Positions 1 to 11,846 of a stretch of 64,000 nucleotides of DNA are shown piece after piece. Origin of the DNA: Blasia pusilla. Taxonomy: Eukaryota > Marchantiophyta > Marchantiopsida > Blasiales. The notes under the pieces are model-generated. The model searched no databases. It was not told the DNA's origin and saw nothing but the letters and a program-made list of their open reading frames with translations. The stretch's first letter is position 1, and the number at the start of each line of letters is the position of its first letter. The DNA lies in the NCBI GenBank assembly GCA_050084515.1, contig CM114271.1:4774001-4838000 (forward strand), in the 5' to 3' direction. The position numbers and the translations under genes were made by a program.

Positions 1-1460
1 TCCTCTGTTCATTGTAATTCTTTCTAGCTTTTAAACATTTCTGTAAGATTCAGCAATTTGAACCTGGTTCTTGCCAGCCATGAAATCGTACCAGCGAGGG
101 CAGGGCCTCGGGAATGGTCAGGCAACTCTGTTCTGCTGATATTGTGGAAATTGTTATGGAAGAGATGACATGAGACCTAGTTTTGTATATGATCAAGTAA
201 GCTGATTTTTTCAAGTGCTTCTCTGGATTAGCTATCGCTCCACAGTCATGGAGTTTCATGCTTTGAAATTCTTCTCCCCTTGTGAGTAGTTTGGTGTGCT
301 TCTAAAGATGGTGTCTCAAACAGGATATTGGTGCCGAAGTATGCAGAGTTGTGTTGAGAGATTGACTGATTTCTGTTCAGTTATTTCCAGGATCCTTTAT
401 GATTCAAGAAAGATTGGGGGAATAAAGGGACTCTGTTGTTCAACCGAGGGGGTCTCGTTTCTAGATTCTATTGCTTGCACCGGAGAGTACTATTGACAAC
501 TGGAATGAATAGACTGGTTCTATTCCTCGTTGTGGCACATCAATGTTGCCTACATTGGCACATTTTTCCTGAATTTGAATGTGTCTTTTGTGGTTGGAGA
601 GTCAGGCTGCCAATTTGGTGACAGGGAACATAATTGAAAGGGATTTGCGAATTGAGAAGGAAGGCACCGTCTTGTTTTTTTTTTTTCATTTTGATTGACC
701 TGTGGAGTGAATGGCCGAGGGAGATCTTACTATATCTGTTCCTTTGAAAGTCTGATTAATTAAATTAATATTACCAAATATTTAAAAAATGCCAAGTAAT
801 CTTCACTATGCAGGCATCATGTTAATATTTTTTATTGGTATTTTATTTCTAATAGATTTGTGTAAGTCAAAATTTCTTTTTAATTTTCTGTTGTTTGAAA
901 AATATTTTCTTATTATCCAATATATTGAGAGGGATATCTGTTCCTTTGAAACTCAGAAGAGGAGCAACAAGGTATCGTGGCAATCGGGACTTACTGCATG
1001 GTTTCTTCTTTCTCATCTCTTACTGTTGTTAGGCCATGGCAGGCACTACTTCATGAGCATAGTCTCTGTTATCCCTACTTTGTGTGATGGTGGGGATGAA
1101 ACATTCAGTCACTAAAGTCACTTGCTGTAAAATTTTGAAAACACAGACCAATATTTTAGGTTGAAATTGCATAGCTGAGAGCAGCGGAGCTGTTTTTCAT
1201 GTCCAGTAGGATTCTCTGTCATTATCTGCTGCACTACCAAGCAACATCTTCTGGGGATCCAAATCAAGTAAGGTAGATAGAGTCGTAAAGAGTTTCCCGG
1301 TTGATACCAACACTCTATGTTTCAGCTTTCACTTTATACTAGAGAACTTTCTCCCACTTTTTGGTCCTTCTGTACCCATCCCAGTCTCTAATGGCGTCCA
1401 ACCAGGGCATGGGCTTTCTGGTTGCGAGGGTATGAGAGGGTGCAGATAATGCCAGTAAAG
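1..1460. other. Intergenic, no gene recognised
   Basis: No open frame here resembles a known protein and base composition is ordinary. The only trace of structure is at about 1078-1113, where a short reading C-D-G-G-D-E-T-x-S-H resembles the Cys-His tail seen again at 1770-1830. It is therefore probably a further scrap of the LINE-like repeat that fills the next 3 kb. Confidence 0.5.
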
Positions 1461-1464
1461 CAGG

Positions 1465-1935
1465 CCAAATCTTGGATGAAAAGGTTCAAGAGATTGTGCA
1501 ATCAACCAAGCTCCTTGCAGGGCCTGAACTGTGGGAGCAAGATGAGAAACCATTTGTGGATACCATAATCAAAGCAGTGGGCAGACGCTCACAGAAGAAC
1601 AGCACAGAGGAAGCCATGAAAATGTCTGATCTCTCTCTTGACTGTATATCCATAACAAGCAGAACTGAAGAAGTATTTGAGGCGAACCCCTTGCTTGGGA
1701 ACCCCGTTTAAGTTCAAGTTTAGGACGGGGCACAAGAAAAGCAGGATGGGAATACAGCTAAACTCTTGCACCTTGTGTGATGATGGGGATGCAACCTCTA
1801 GTCACTACTTGGTCTCCTGCACAAAATTCACAATACACAGAGCAAGAGCATGTCCTGATATTGCTAAGCTGGTAACACTAGAACTGCTCAACACATTCAT
1901 CAGCCTAGCCTGCCCAATGCTGCTGCACTGGTAAG
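1465..1935 (+). pseudogene. Decayed LINE-like reverse transcriptase C-terminus, fragment 1
   Basis: Two short plus-strand frames (1472-1711 and 1677-1934) overlap with a frameshift. The second reads R-T-G-H, then C-x2-C, then S-S-H-x4-C, then a hydrophobic tail. That order (RTGH box followed by a Cys/His cluster) is what follows the RNase H or RT part of many non-LTR retrotransposon ORF2 proteins. No RT catalytic core is present, so this is only a 3' scrap, as expected from 5'-truncated LINE insertion. The stretch 1465-1690 is repeated at 4378-4600, and 1855-1935 is repeated at 4615-4700. Family assignment is by motif order only. It could instead be a repeat that captured such a tail. Confidence 0.45.
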
Positions 1936-2983
1936 TAATGTGTGTTAGGGATCCCGGGACTAACACTCTGGATGGTAATTACTCGTGCTAGACGAGAGTG
2001 TCTTCCACCTCCAATATGGTACCGTCATCACTTCTTCCTCTCTCTACACCCATCCCAGTCTTAAGCACCATCCAACCAGGGTGCATGGTCTCTGATGGCA
2101 AGGTTGTGACAGGCACTGCTTAATGAAGACAGTCTCTCCCTCTTGCAAGCACCGTCCAACCAGGGTGTGGGTTCTAGGTGGCAAGGCTAGGACAGGCACT
2201 ACTGAATGAGTACAGTCCTCTCTCTTACCGTGAACAGTTGTGGGAGATCTCATCCCCAGAGCAGTGGTGTCACCTACCTAGGGCGTGGATGACCCACCTT
2301 CAAGAGAGAGAAAACGCCTTGTATGCCTTTAATATGACTATGATCCCGGGTCAAGAATTTGTAATAACCCAGGCCTTCACTGAGAAAAACAAATCTTCTC
2401 AGTGCGAACTCCAAACAGAAAGGTCTGAAATCTGGATGTGAAGGTGCCTGTCCGATGCAATGTTACTGTCACAGGTATGGAAGGTGTCCCATAGGCCTCT
2501 AGGCTTCCTGTGGACTAGAAGTCTAAGTTAATTAAATTAAATTCAAAACCCTCCTGGACAAAATTCACAGAGAGCAACACCATATATTGTGAAGCTGGTA
2601 ACACTAGAATTGTTCAACATATTCAGCAGCCTAGATTCACTGCCCAAAGCTGCTGCATTGGGAAATAATGTGTGTTGGGGATCCCAATCACTTAGAGGAG
2701 ATGGTGTTGTAAAGAGCTTCTCAGTTGACAGTTTGTACGGTGAGCACTCACACGAAATCTCCCTCCTCATATGGTACCTGCTTCAGTTCTTCCTCTGTCT
2801 ACCCCACCCCAGTCTCTAGCAGCATCCAACGAGGGTGCCGGGTCTATGGTCGTAAGGTTAGGAAACACACTGCTTAATAAGTCCTTGTGAGTGAGTGGCT
2901 CAGGGGACTAGATACCCTTCAAAAGCTCTTCATGTGTTAGAGCTTGAGCATTAGGCAAACAATCCCTTTATAGGCTGAATTCT

Positions 2984-3660
2984 TTGAGGTACAAATGTCA
3001 TACTGTCAAGAATCTGATCACATTCCTCCAACACCTTCAAGATATTAGTGATGATGACACCAACTGCCTTTCTGCAAGAGCTTTTGAAGCCTCACAAAAT
3101 AGTGCCGCAACCGGGGCAAAAAACTGGTACTGTGAATGCTGCAAATGGTTCAGAAAATTGGGCATTTCAATCCATGAACTGCCAACAAGCACCCACCTAG
3201 ACCTGTTGGAGCAACTACACAACAATCATATGTTTATCAATTGGAGTCGGAAACAGGGGCTCTGGGAGAACAAGAGCAATAAATCCAACGTAAATGGTGA
3301 AAAGATGAGAAGCTACCACACTTTCATGAATACCGGAAGATCCACGAAACATGCTGCTTACATCTCTGTTCCCATTCCTACTAAGTGTTGTCATGCAGTT
3401 GCTGGATTGAGTTCAACTAACCTTGAGCTTGAGAAATGTAACTTCTCACAGAAGAAAAGAGAAGACAGATTGCGTGGAGACTGCAACTCAGGGACTCTTG
3501 ATGATGAATAGCAGTACCTTATCAATTGCGATTTCCATAATAACATTAGACTTGCATTTCCTGATCTCTTAAAAGATCCTGCCCTCAAGGTCTCTGAGTT
3601 CATCGCCAGAAAGAACCAGGTTCAGATTGCCTTGTTCTTACATAGGTGTGTGAAAGCTTG
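2984..3660 (+). pseudogene. Decayed LINE-like ORF2 C-terminal region, fragment 2
   Basis: A 175-codon frame starts at 2984 and ends at a TAG at 3509-3511. The same frame then continues for about 48 codons to a TGA near 3661. Across the stop the reading has the layout of the tail of many ORF2 proteins: a K-x-R-S-Y-x-x-F motif, a helical stretch, an E-D-R-L...C-N-S cluster, D-D-E, then Y-L-I-N-C and a leucine-rich end. This matches the consensus 'ERIC..C....EDE.HFL..CP.Y' seen in animal-type LINE and related RT proteins. The first half is not recognisable. One in-frame stop and no RT core make this a dead fragment. Confidence 0.45.
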
Positions 3661-4377
3661 AGGGCATCATCTGGCACAAAGAACCTCTTAGGTCCTTGCG
3701 GCTGCCACTTTTCCTTGTCCAATTGCTGTACATTTTCCAAAGGAAAGTCCCATTGTCCTCTGGGGTCCTGGTCCACAATAGTTCCCATTCATTCATGCAT
3801 TCTCTCTCTCTCCAAGCCCAAGCCCTAACCCAGAGCTGTTCAATACATTGGGCAGCCTAAATTCATTGCCTAAAGCTTCTGCACTGGTAAGCAATGTGTA
3901 TTGGGGATAGCAAGCACGTAAGATGGATGGTTTTGAAAAGAGCTTCTTGGTTGATGCTTGGAAGCTCTGAACCACCATTTTATATGTTCAGCACTTGCAC
4001 TATCTGTGCGTGTATCCCTCCTCGCATATCGTACCTTCCACACCTCTCGCTCCATGCATTAAGAAGACTACTGGGAAAGATGACAAGAAAATGAACGGAC
4101 TTTTGAGTTTCCTGCACTTTATCCATTACTGGGGAATGGCGTGGCAATGTGGGATGCCAACACCAAACAAAGAGACAGGCTTGAAGCTGTGCAGCTGAAA
4201 GCGTTTCAGGGTGAGATGTCAGTTTCCTCATGAAAGGCCAGAGTTGGTGTGAGATCAAAACTTGGAGTGGAACTCTTGGAGGATGGACGTGACATTGCTA
4301 AGTTGAAATGGCGGAGGCAGCTGGAGGCAATGGATTCACATCGCTATCCTTAAGTGGTGATGGGGAAAATTGGACCC

Positions 4378-4700
4378 AAACAAATCTTGGATGGAAAAGG
4401 TTCAAGAGATGTGCAAGCAACTTAGCTCCCTGCAGGGCCTGAACTGTGAGAGAAAGATGAGAAACCAATTGTAGATACCATAACCACACCAGTGGTCAAA
4501 CCCTCACAGCAGAACATAATGGGGGAAGCCATGAAAGTGTCTGACCCTCTCTTTCTTGACTGTCTACCCTGAACAAGCTGAACGGAAGAACTATTTGTGG
4601 GTTAGAGTGTATGCTGATATTGCTAAGCTGGTAACACCAGAACTGGTCAACACATTCAGCAGCCTAGATTCACTGCCCAAAGCTGTTGCACTGGTAAGTA
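4378..4700 (+). pseudogene. LINE-like fragment 3 (partial duplicate of fragment 1)
   Basis: The sequence matches 1465-1690 plus 1855-1935 with many substitutions and several small indels, but lacks the ~165-bp block that carries the Cys/His tail in fragment 1. No long frame survives. It ends about 220 bp before the first ATG of the F-box gene, so it may lie within that gene's promoter or 5' leader. Confidence 0.45.
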
Positions 4701-4936
4701 ATGTTTATCGGGGGTCGCCCAAAACTGACAAATTGTTTGTGAGATTTTTACCATCTTAGATTTGGCCCTACAGATGAGATACAAATGAGTTGATTTGATC
4801 CCAACTGCAACAGGAACATAATGGAGTGTTCATTTCTTTTGGTTCCCTTCTCATACTGTCGCTATGTTGATTTGCCTAACCTCATTGCATTTTTTTTTTT
4901 GAGTGAGCTTCCACGGCCTATGAGATTCGTTGTTAC

Positions 4937-6399
4937 ATGTCTTTGAATGTCCATGAGGAGACTTCTTTGTGGTTTCTTTTGGAAATGTCTTGCAGTGAGG
5001 AGCAGGGTAAAGGAAAAGCAGATGAAGGAGAAGAATCTGAAGATGCCCTTATAACTGGCCTTCCAGATGATCTAGCCCTACTATGTTTGGCCAAGATTTC
5101 ACATGGATATCATGGAATGTTACAAGCAGTCTGCAAGAGATGGAAATCTCTTATCCAAAGTTCGGAATATGCAAGAGCACAATTGCGAGAGGGAAAATGT
5201 GGGGATTGGCTTTTTGTGCTCACTGAAGAACCAAAAGAAGGGAACTGGACAGCCTATGATCCAGCTGCTGGGAAATGGCATGTTCTTCCACCAATGCCTG
5301 GCATCAACAAAGATCATCGTCATTATGGTTTTGCATGTGTAGGGGTGGCTAACAGATTACTTGTCATTGGTGGATATTACACTCCATTGGATCCTCCCAT
5401 GGAGCCCGTGAAGTATTTCGCTATGAATGACGTGATGAAGTTTGACCTTTTCACCAAGAATTGGAGCAGAGCTGCAAGCATGAGAGTTCCTCGGTGTAAC
5501 TTTGCCTGTGCTGTGATTGGAGGGAAGGTGTACGTGGCTGGGGGTTGCAGTTCATGCTCATCTCGAAGAAGCCCTCTGCCACATGCTGAAGTTTATGATC
5601 CATTTGAGGACCGGTAGGCATGGATGACCCCTGTTTGACTTCATGCATTCACAGCCATGACTCTGATGTTTTGAAATTGGCTCTTCCATGTGCATAAGTG
5701 TTTATGGGAGAGAAATCCTTAGATAATTGTATACCTCTGTGTGCAAGAACATGGTTGAGCTTTGACATCTCCATGGACAATTTTGTTTGTAGATGGGAAG
5801 ACATTGTTCCATTTCCAAATGCAAGGGAGGACTGTGTTGGGGTGGCTCTGGGAGGCCATTTCTACGTGATAGCAGGGTTAGTGGAAAACAATTCTGATCA
5901 GCGAACAGTGGAGGTGTATGACCCTACAAGAGCTACTTGGTACTCTCTTCCCGATGTATGGCAGTTCTCAAGGCAGATACCATGCCCTGTCACATCCCTG
6001 CAAGGGGCAATGTATGCACTGGATGACTGGGATGCAAACACCATCAAAGTCTATGATCCTCACCTTGGGGCATGGGTCAACATCGGCCCTGTCCCTGGTG
6101 TCGAAGTGCCAGGCAAAGACCGCAGACCTAAGGGCTTCAATTTTGGCTTAGTTGGATTACGCAATGAATTGTATGTATTGGGTGGGATGGTATTGAGGGG
6201 GCAGCCTGCAAATGGTCACTGGAAGAAATTTGACATCCTGAGGCTAAATACAGTGATTGCATGTAACCCGTCTAGACGAGGTGAAGATGTGATGTGGAGG
6301 AGAGTAGAATGTATGAGAGAGTCACGAGGTGCAGTTCTTGGATGTACAGTTTTAGAAGAGGAACCCACGGCCCAAGTTACCAGTGAACTTTGTGCCTGA
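4937..6399 (+). CDS. F-box/kelch-repeat protein (two exons)
   Basis: Substrate adaptor of an SCF ubiquitin ligase: the F-box binds the SKP1-like subunit and the kelch propeller binds the target. Exon 1 is 4937-5613, the intron 5614-5792 (179 bp, GTAGGC...TTTGTAG), exon 2 5793-6399. The splice joins an Arg codon and keeps frame (E-D-R | W-E-D). The product is 427 aa from the first ATG, or 411 aa from a second ATG at 4985 that gives a more usual short acidic N-terminus. The F-box lies at about residues 39-83 (GLPDDLALLCLAKIS, then CKRW). At least four kelch blades show hydrophobic-GG pairs (VIGGYY, VAGGCSS, VIAGLV, VLGGMV) with Y-D-P...W motifs. Size and layout fit the plant family of Arabidopsis At1g16250, At1g67480 and AFR. 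I cannot name an ortholog. Exons look intact. Confidence 0.85.
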
Positions 6400-9100
6400 G
6401 TACCAACTTCAGAATTTTCCTGCTTCCTATCGCTTTTCTTTCTCTTATAAGAACTTCGCGGTGGAGGACCTCACAAACTGAATCAGACTTGCTTATTTCA
6501 CTTTCAAACAAATGATTCACCTTTTGCCAGTTCTATGGGCAGGTTTGACGGGTAGCCTCGAGCCACCCAGTAACATCAATAGTTTTCATTCACAGACTGA
6601 TGGATTCCTTCAGAGGATCCAGCTTCTTGTTGCATGTAGATCTTGCAGCAAGAGCTTCTTACAGGAGAGTGACATGCATCCCCATGTCCAGTAGAAGAAT
6701 TAGGAGGGAAGTAAACTATATGCTTTAGACTAGATCCAAGTCAAGGTAGATGAGGCTCATCATCATGTTACTTCTGTGGAACAGCTGTAGCTTGAGATCC
6801 TAAACAATTCAGAGTTTATCATTATCAAAGGGTACCTGTACTGATCTCACTGATTTTGATGACATGAAGACTTGTAATTATATTCCATTTGTGAAGGTTT
6901 TACAAGGTGCTCACTATAACTATGAGTCCACACTATAACTACAAGTACACACCAGGTCCATTTGTGTCTGTACCTACATAACTTCATGCACCCTGAATGA
7001 AGAATGAGGTGAGACTACTGTTCTGGTGTTTGGTTACAGTACAACCAATCTGTAGACTCAATGAACTCAAATTTCAGGCTTGTATTTATATCAGAGCTAG
7101 TCTGCTCTATTTCTTGCTGTCGGTGATTGATTTCAAGTTCTCCGGGTGAGGTCTGATTTTGAGTCATCTGGTGTAATGGCAACGGCGTTCCATGAGGTTA
7201 TATTGCTAGATTCTATTCAAGTCTGTTTTGTCTGATGCAGTCTTACATTGGTGATGTTTCTTTTAAGGGGCCTTGGCCTAGTATTTCAAAATTCGAGTGC
7301 TGGAGTGAAGATTTTACATGGTGACTGCTCCTTGAGAACCCATATCTGAAAGCTAGATCTAATTGTAATATAATCACCAAGTGGAGTCCCCATGTAGGAG
7401 AAGAGAAAGGATCTAATACATCTGCTAAGGAAACTGTCAGGATTATCATCTACAATTCGGTTCTGGTTACCTTTGCAGAAATCTGTCTTTAGGCTCTGGG
7501 GATTCAAACTATGTGCAACCTGCTGAATCACTAGTTCACAGACACGACCGAGTAAGGCGATTTATACACAGTGCTACCTTGTTTCCTTCTCCTAGGAACG
7601 AGTCCATCTTGTTTCTTAGCTCGCCCATTTTGATGCTACTTCGGACGAACCACTTAAGTTTATTGCTTCCAACCCGGAGCTTTGAATGGAAACTCCGTGC
7701 ATTCAGGTGCATACCTTTGCAAATTGTTTGCTGTCGCCTTGGCAATGATGAGAGCCAGCCCTAAAAGTTTAGGTTCTCAATGTGTTTGAATGGTATGTTG
7801 AGGTTGACGAGCTGAGAGCTAGCACCTAAATACACTGCTTCCAACTCGGAGCTCCGGGTGGAAAGTATGTGAGGTCCATGGTCAGGGGAGTTGTTCTTTC
7901 TTACGTGGGAAATTGTCAGAACCAGAAGTTCATGTTGTTCTAGGGCCAGGTCGAGGCTGAATCCCCCAGGGTTGTCACTTTTCCTGCTCCTATTGTCTTC
8001 TTGAACTCGGCGACTGGGTGTGCAATTTCTGATGAACCGTTTGAGTCCGTTGCGAGGTGATCCTGTTGTTAGTCCGTTCGTTGTTCTTCGCGTGCTCAAG
8101 CAAGTTGTTTGGATTCAACTGGGAAAGGGTCTGAAGAGCCAGACGTGATAGGATATTAACAATTCTGTTCGAGTAGAGTGTCCCCCACTCGTTGCATCGT
8201 ATGTTGTGGTCATTAATTCTTCGTTTCTGGTCAACAGTTCATCAGATACCGCCCTCTTCCCACTCCACTTGGCCATAGATCTTTTGTTGCGTCTTTGTTG
8301 AATCGAAAGCGAGTGATATCTCTTAATGCGCATCACTAGTAATCACACTCACTGCATCAAGCCCTGTATTGACCGTCGACATAAGTGAAGTTCGATCAGT
8401 TTTCCTTCGTGCAAGCTGTTGTCAAGAGATACTTCGAGATTTGGAGGTGAGTGCCGAGCAGCAGTTCCACGAGTAACACCCCTTTCCTTGCATCGGAAGC
8501 TTTTCATTGGATATATATCTGGTGGGGTGTTGACTTTCGTGTGCCTTTTCTCTAAGGCACATCGAATCTCCAGCGTCTGTTCATAAACACTCTTTCTCGC
8601 GCACGGGCTTCGTCTCAGAGAGACGCGTACGGAGTTCAAGGCGGAAATCGGATAGGTGGTGACCAGTTATAATTGGATGTGGTCTCAACAACTTACTGCC
8701 CAGGGGCAGAGAATAGCAGACGAATCGGAATTGGGGAAGCTTCCCCCTGACCAAAATCGTTGACGGTCTGAATTGGCAGCCTCTCGATAGGGGCGCTTTA
8801 CTGTAGGCGAATGTCGCCGACGAAATCTGAGTAAAGACCACGAGCTCTAGACTGCTCTCGGATCCTAGTCAAACCTATTGTTAACTCCCTACGCAATGAA
8901 AGGTAAGGTTCCCGTCTACGAGTATACTTTGAGAAATGAAAAATTCTGGCAATTCCTTGTAGTGTCTGACCATTGCCTGACTCTAAGAAGACTCCGCCTA
9001 AGACAACAAACGTCCGACATATCCGATGCTTGATGGAGAAACCATTCCGAATAAAGCGTACCTGAATACAGGTAGATCCCCATCGCGTGCACCTCCCTGT
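6400..9100. other. 3' flank of the F-box gene and intergenic DNA
   Basis: The first few hundred bases are probably 3' untranslated sequence. I see no convincing second gene on either strand. The short minus-strand frames at 7.2-8.9 kb resemble no family, and the stretch around 8.0-8.85 kb is only mildly GC-richer. No repeat structure is obvious before about 9.1 kb. Confidence 0.5.
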
Positions 9101-9104
9101 CGTA

Positions 9105-10145
9105 ACTGTATGAGTTACGACAAACTCTACGTATCCAGGTTTTCAACGCCTTCAAAGTTCAAACGTTGGCCCCGAATCGTCTTCTGAAACACGCTATTCA
9201 TGTGACATGAGCAGCGGCGATGAACAGCTGCATACGTACGGTGTAAATACGTATTCAAATCTTCATCGCCAAGTACGTTTAGCTGTGAGTTACGCTGCTC
9301 CAAGTTACAATAAACCGCTCTACGTCTTCTGAAACATAGATTTTCTAAACGATGGCGTGTTTTACAACATTGTTGCAAGTTACAATAAAGCGCCCTTTGT
9401 ATTCCTGCGTTCACCCCTTCATTTTGGAACACTATTTGAGTTCCAGTAGTCCGCGAGACAAATTTGGATCTTGAGGACTCGCGTGCTTTGCTACTCTTTT
9501 AAAGCTACAACAAAGACTATATAAAACTGCTGATTCTTTTTTGTAACTCAATTATTACCTTTATCTTCCTAAGAGCTCACAGTAATCCTTTCTTGAATGT
9601 TTCTCGTATTTATCTTCGGACGCTGCTTGTTTTGCAAGACTGTTCTAAGGAACAATAAACGGCTCTACGAATTCAGGTTTTCAACGGCCGAATTCGGAAC
9701 ACTGTTCGAGTCACAATTAACCGATCTACGTATTCAGATCTTCGGGACCCGAATGTTTTGCAACTCTCTTACAGTTACAATGCCCGACTCTACGTATTCA
9801 TATTCTGAGTTCCTCTGGTTTGCAACACTGTTCAGGTTACAATAAACCGCTCTACGTATTCATATCTCAGACGCCCGCATTTTGGAACAATGTTCCGAGT
9901 GACGATACACTGCTCTACGTATTAAAAAATTCAACGCCAACATTTTGCAAACCAGTTCCAAGTTCCAATAAATCGGTGTACGTATTCCGTTCAGACCTCC
10001 GACGTCTTCAAAGTTAGGACGAAGAGGTCCGAGCGTTCAGATTTTCAACGCTTGCCTCTTCTGCAACCGTGTCCGAGGCTATTGAAGGAGAAAGAATCAG
10101 GTCACAATAATCAAACCTGTCCACGCATTCAGTTCTTCAACGCCG
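9105..10145 (+). repeat. Degenerate ~62-bp minisatellite
   Basis: The core 'acaataaaccgctctacgta' followed by 'ttca', a 'ttcaacgcc' block and a 'ttttgcaacactgttc' block recurs across the interval. The 'ctctacg' anchor falls near 9125, 9245, 9318, 9393, 9663, 9724, 9788, 9850, 9913 and 9976. In the best part (9663-9976) spacings are 61, 64, 62, 63 and 63 bp; the outer units are looser. Units are diverged and the period is not a multiple of three, so it is not coding. It is not CRISPR: there are no identical repeats with unrelated spacers. It lies between the F-box gene and the Helitron remains. Confidence 0.75.
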
Positions 10146-10149
10146 CAGC

Positions 10150-11846
10150 CAGCCATCCAGCATCTTTCATTCGCCACCCCGCACAGCAGGCAAGGAGCAA
10201 GTTGCCTACGGAAACCCCATCGCCGTGAAGACGTCCCGCGATAAGAGAAGGTGCCATGAATGCGATCCGTTGAGCCTGGTCAAAGCAATAAAAGACGCGG
10301 TAGCAGAATCGTGCTCTTTTCATCGCCCGTTTGACTTTCTCCCCGATCTGATGTCAGACGACTTCACACAGTCAGGATTTGTAGATAGGGAGTAGAGGTA
10401 GTACTCCAAATCAGCTTACCTGCTCCACCACATCCGCCGCCGTTCTCAAGACTCTCTCTCCCTCTCTCTCTCGCGCGCGTCCTAACATTCCATAGCCTCT
10501 GACAGTTTCTGCATCGGGTCACAAGCGCTTCGATCATACACTCCTTCTCCTTCGCCACCGCTCAAATCCTCGTGACAGCCTTATAAAAACGACACGTGAA
10601 TCAGTTTTCTCTCGTGAATCCCATTTACGTTAGGGTTTGGGTTTTTCTTTTTCATTGTTGTTATCTCTTGATCTGTCTTATTACGGCCTCTACAAGTGGT
10701 GGTTGTTATTATCTCTTAATCTATATTGTTACCACCCCTACAAGAAGTCCATTTCAAGCGCACAACTTATCAATCTTCATGCTTACTTACCCTAGGATAT
10801 GAGTTTTAAGCGATCCAATTTTAGCATCCGTGCTAATTTTAATTATTCATTAATAAAATATAGGATAGCATTAATATCACACTTATTCTTAGTCGTATCC
10901 CGATCCGTGTTCTTCAACGCATTATTACTCCTGATTCGTGTTCTTCAACGCCGTATTACTCCCTTGTGTTTTCGAACTCCTCGTCGTAAAATTCAAAACC
11001 CAAACAAGGGGCCGTATATTGGTTTTTTCCACGGCCATCTGGACTATCAATATGTCCTATGCACGTATGTGCTAATTACTCTCTTCTCCACCCGTCGTAG
11101 AGGCCACACATTGGTTAAAAGAGTATGGGTTTGAGAACCATTCCTCCTACGTTGACTGGAGTACATTTTTTCCTCCTCTCTCCTCTGGTGCGGACATGTG
11201 TAGTATTCAGGCATAACAGGGTTTAACACATGCCCTTTCACTTGTGCATAACACGAGCACTATACTAGCAATTAGTTATTAAATTCTTGTGAAGGACGTG
11301 TGGATAGGCTAGATGATGAGAAAAAAAGGGGAATAGGGGCTAGTAGAAAATACGTAACTAGTATTATAAGATGTTCCATGCCATGCATTAGTGTAAAAGG
11401 GAATGATATACATATAAACATATTTGGAAATAGGTATTTTGTTCGAGTCACAGATTTTTTTTCAACCCATTTCTACAGTAGTCACCTTCTTTGTTTGTAT
11501 GTTCATCACTTCCAATTGTAACTTCTATAATATGGATGAAAAGTTTCTTTCCTGTTCTAGATAATATTTCATAAAAGTGACCATGAGAGAATACAAGAGT
11601 AGGAAAATAAATTCGTACCTTTTGCAAATTTTGATCTTGAGACTGATTAATAATTATAACAAAAGTTGGACGAATAACAAATTGAAACTTAGGTAAGTCA
11701 AACTAGTGTAAGTCGGTGTGATGCACGGCTTTAAATTAACTCCTATTATTAATCTTCAAAGCTCTCAAGTGTCATTTTAAATTAAGTTCGAGCGGATCCT
11801 ATCAGTTCAGAAAATGACTAACCTTATCACTTGAAGGTACCAAGTG
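10150..11846. other. Intergenic, no gene supported
   Basis: A minus-strand frame at 10364-10558 with a TC-rich tract (10453-10481), a TATAAAA at about 10582 and a telobox-like 'aaaccctaa' (reverse strand near 10630) looks superficially like a gene start. No downstream coding sequence of a known family follows, because the minisatellite lies there. Two short tandem words 'tgttcttcaacgc' occur at about 10909 and 10939. Nothing else is recognised. Confidence 0.4.

Larger units (their letters stand above)
1858..4715 (+). repeat. Dispersed ~90-bp repeat, four diverged copies
   Basis: A segment reading roughly 'gctggtaacactagaactg', then a stretch encoding N-T-F-S-S-L, then 'ctgcactggtaagtaatgtg', occurs at about 1858-1960, 2588-2690, 3835-3915 and 4615-4715, all on the plus strand. 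The copies differ by substitutions and small indels and end in a similar 'tggggatc' block. They appear to be the terminal part of the LINE-like element in this region, so the interval holds four or more independent or duplicated 3' ends. Confidence 0.6.

Noticed and set aside
9105-10145. CRISPR-like array
   Set aside because: Units are diverged and adjacent with no distinct spacers, and the surrounding genes are eukaryotic.
10364-10640. Promoter and start of a minus-strand gene
   Set aside because: TATA, TC tract and telobox-like words are present, but no coding sequence continues; only the minisatellite follows.
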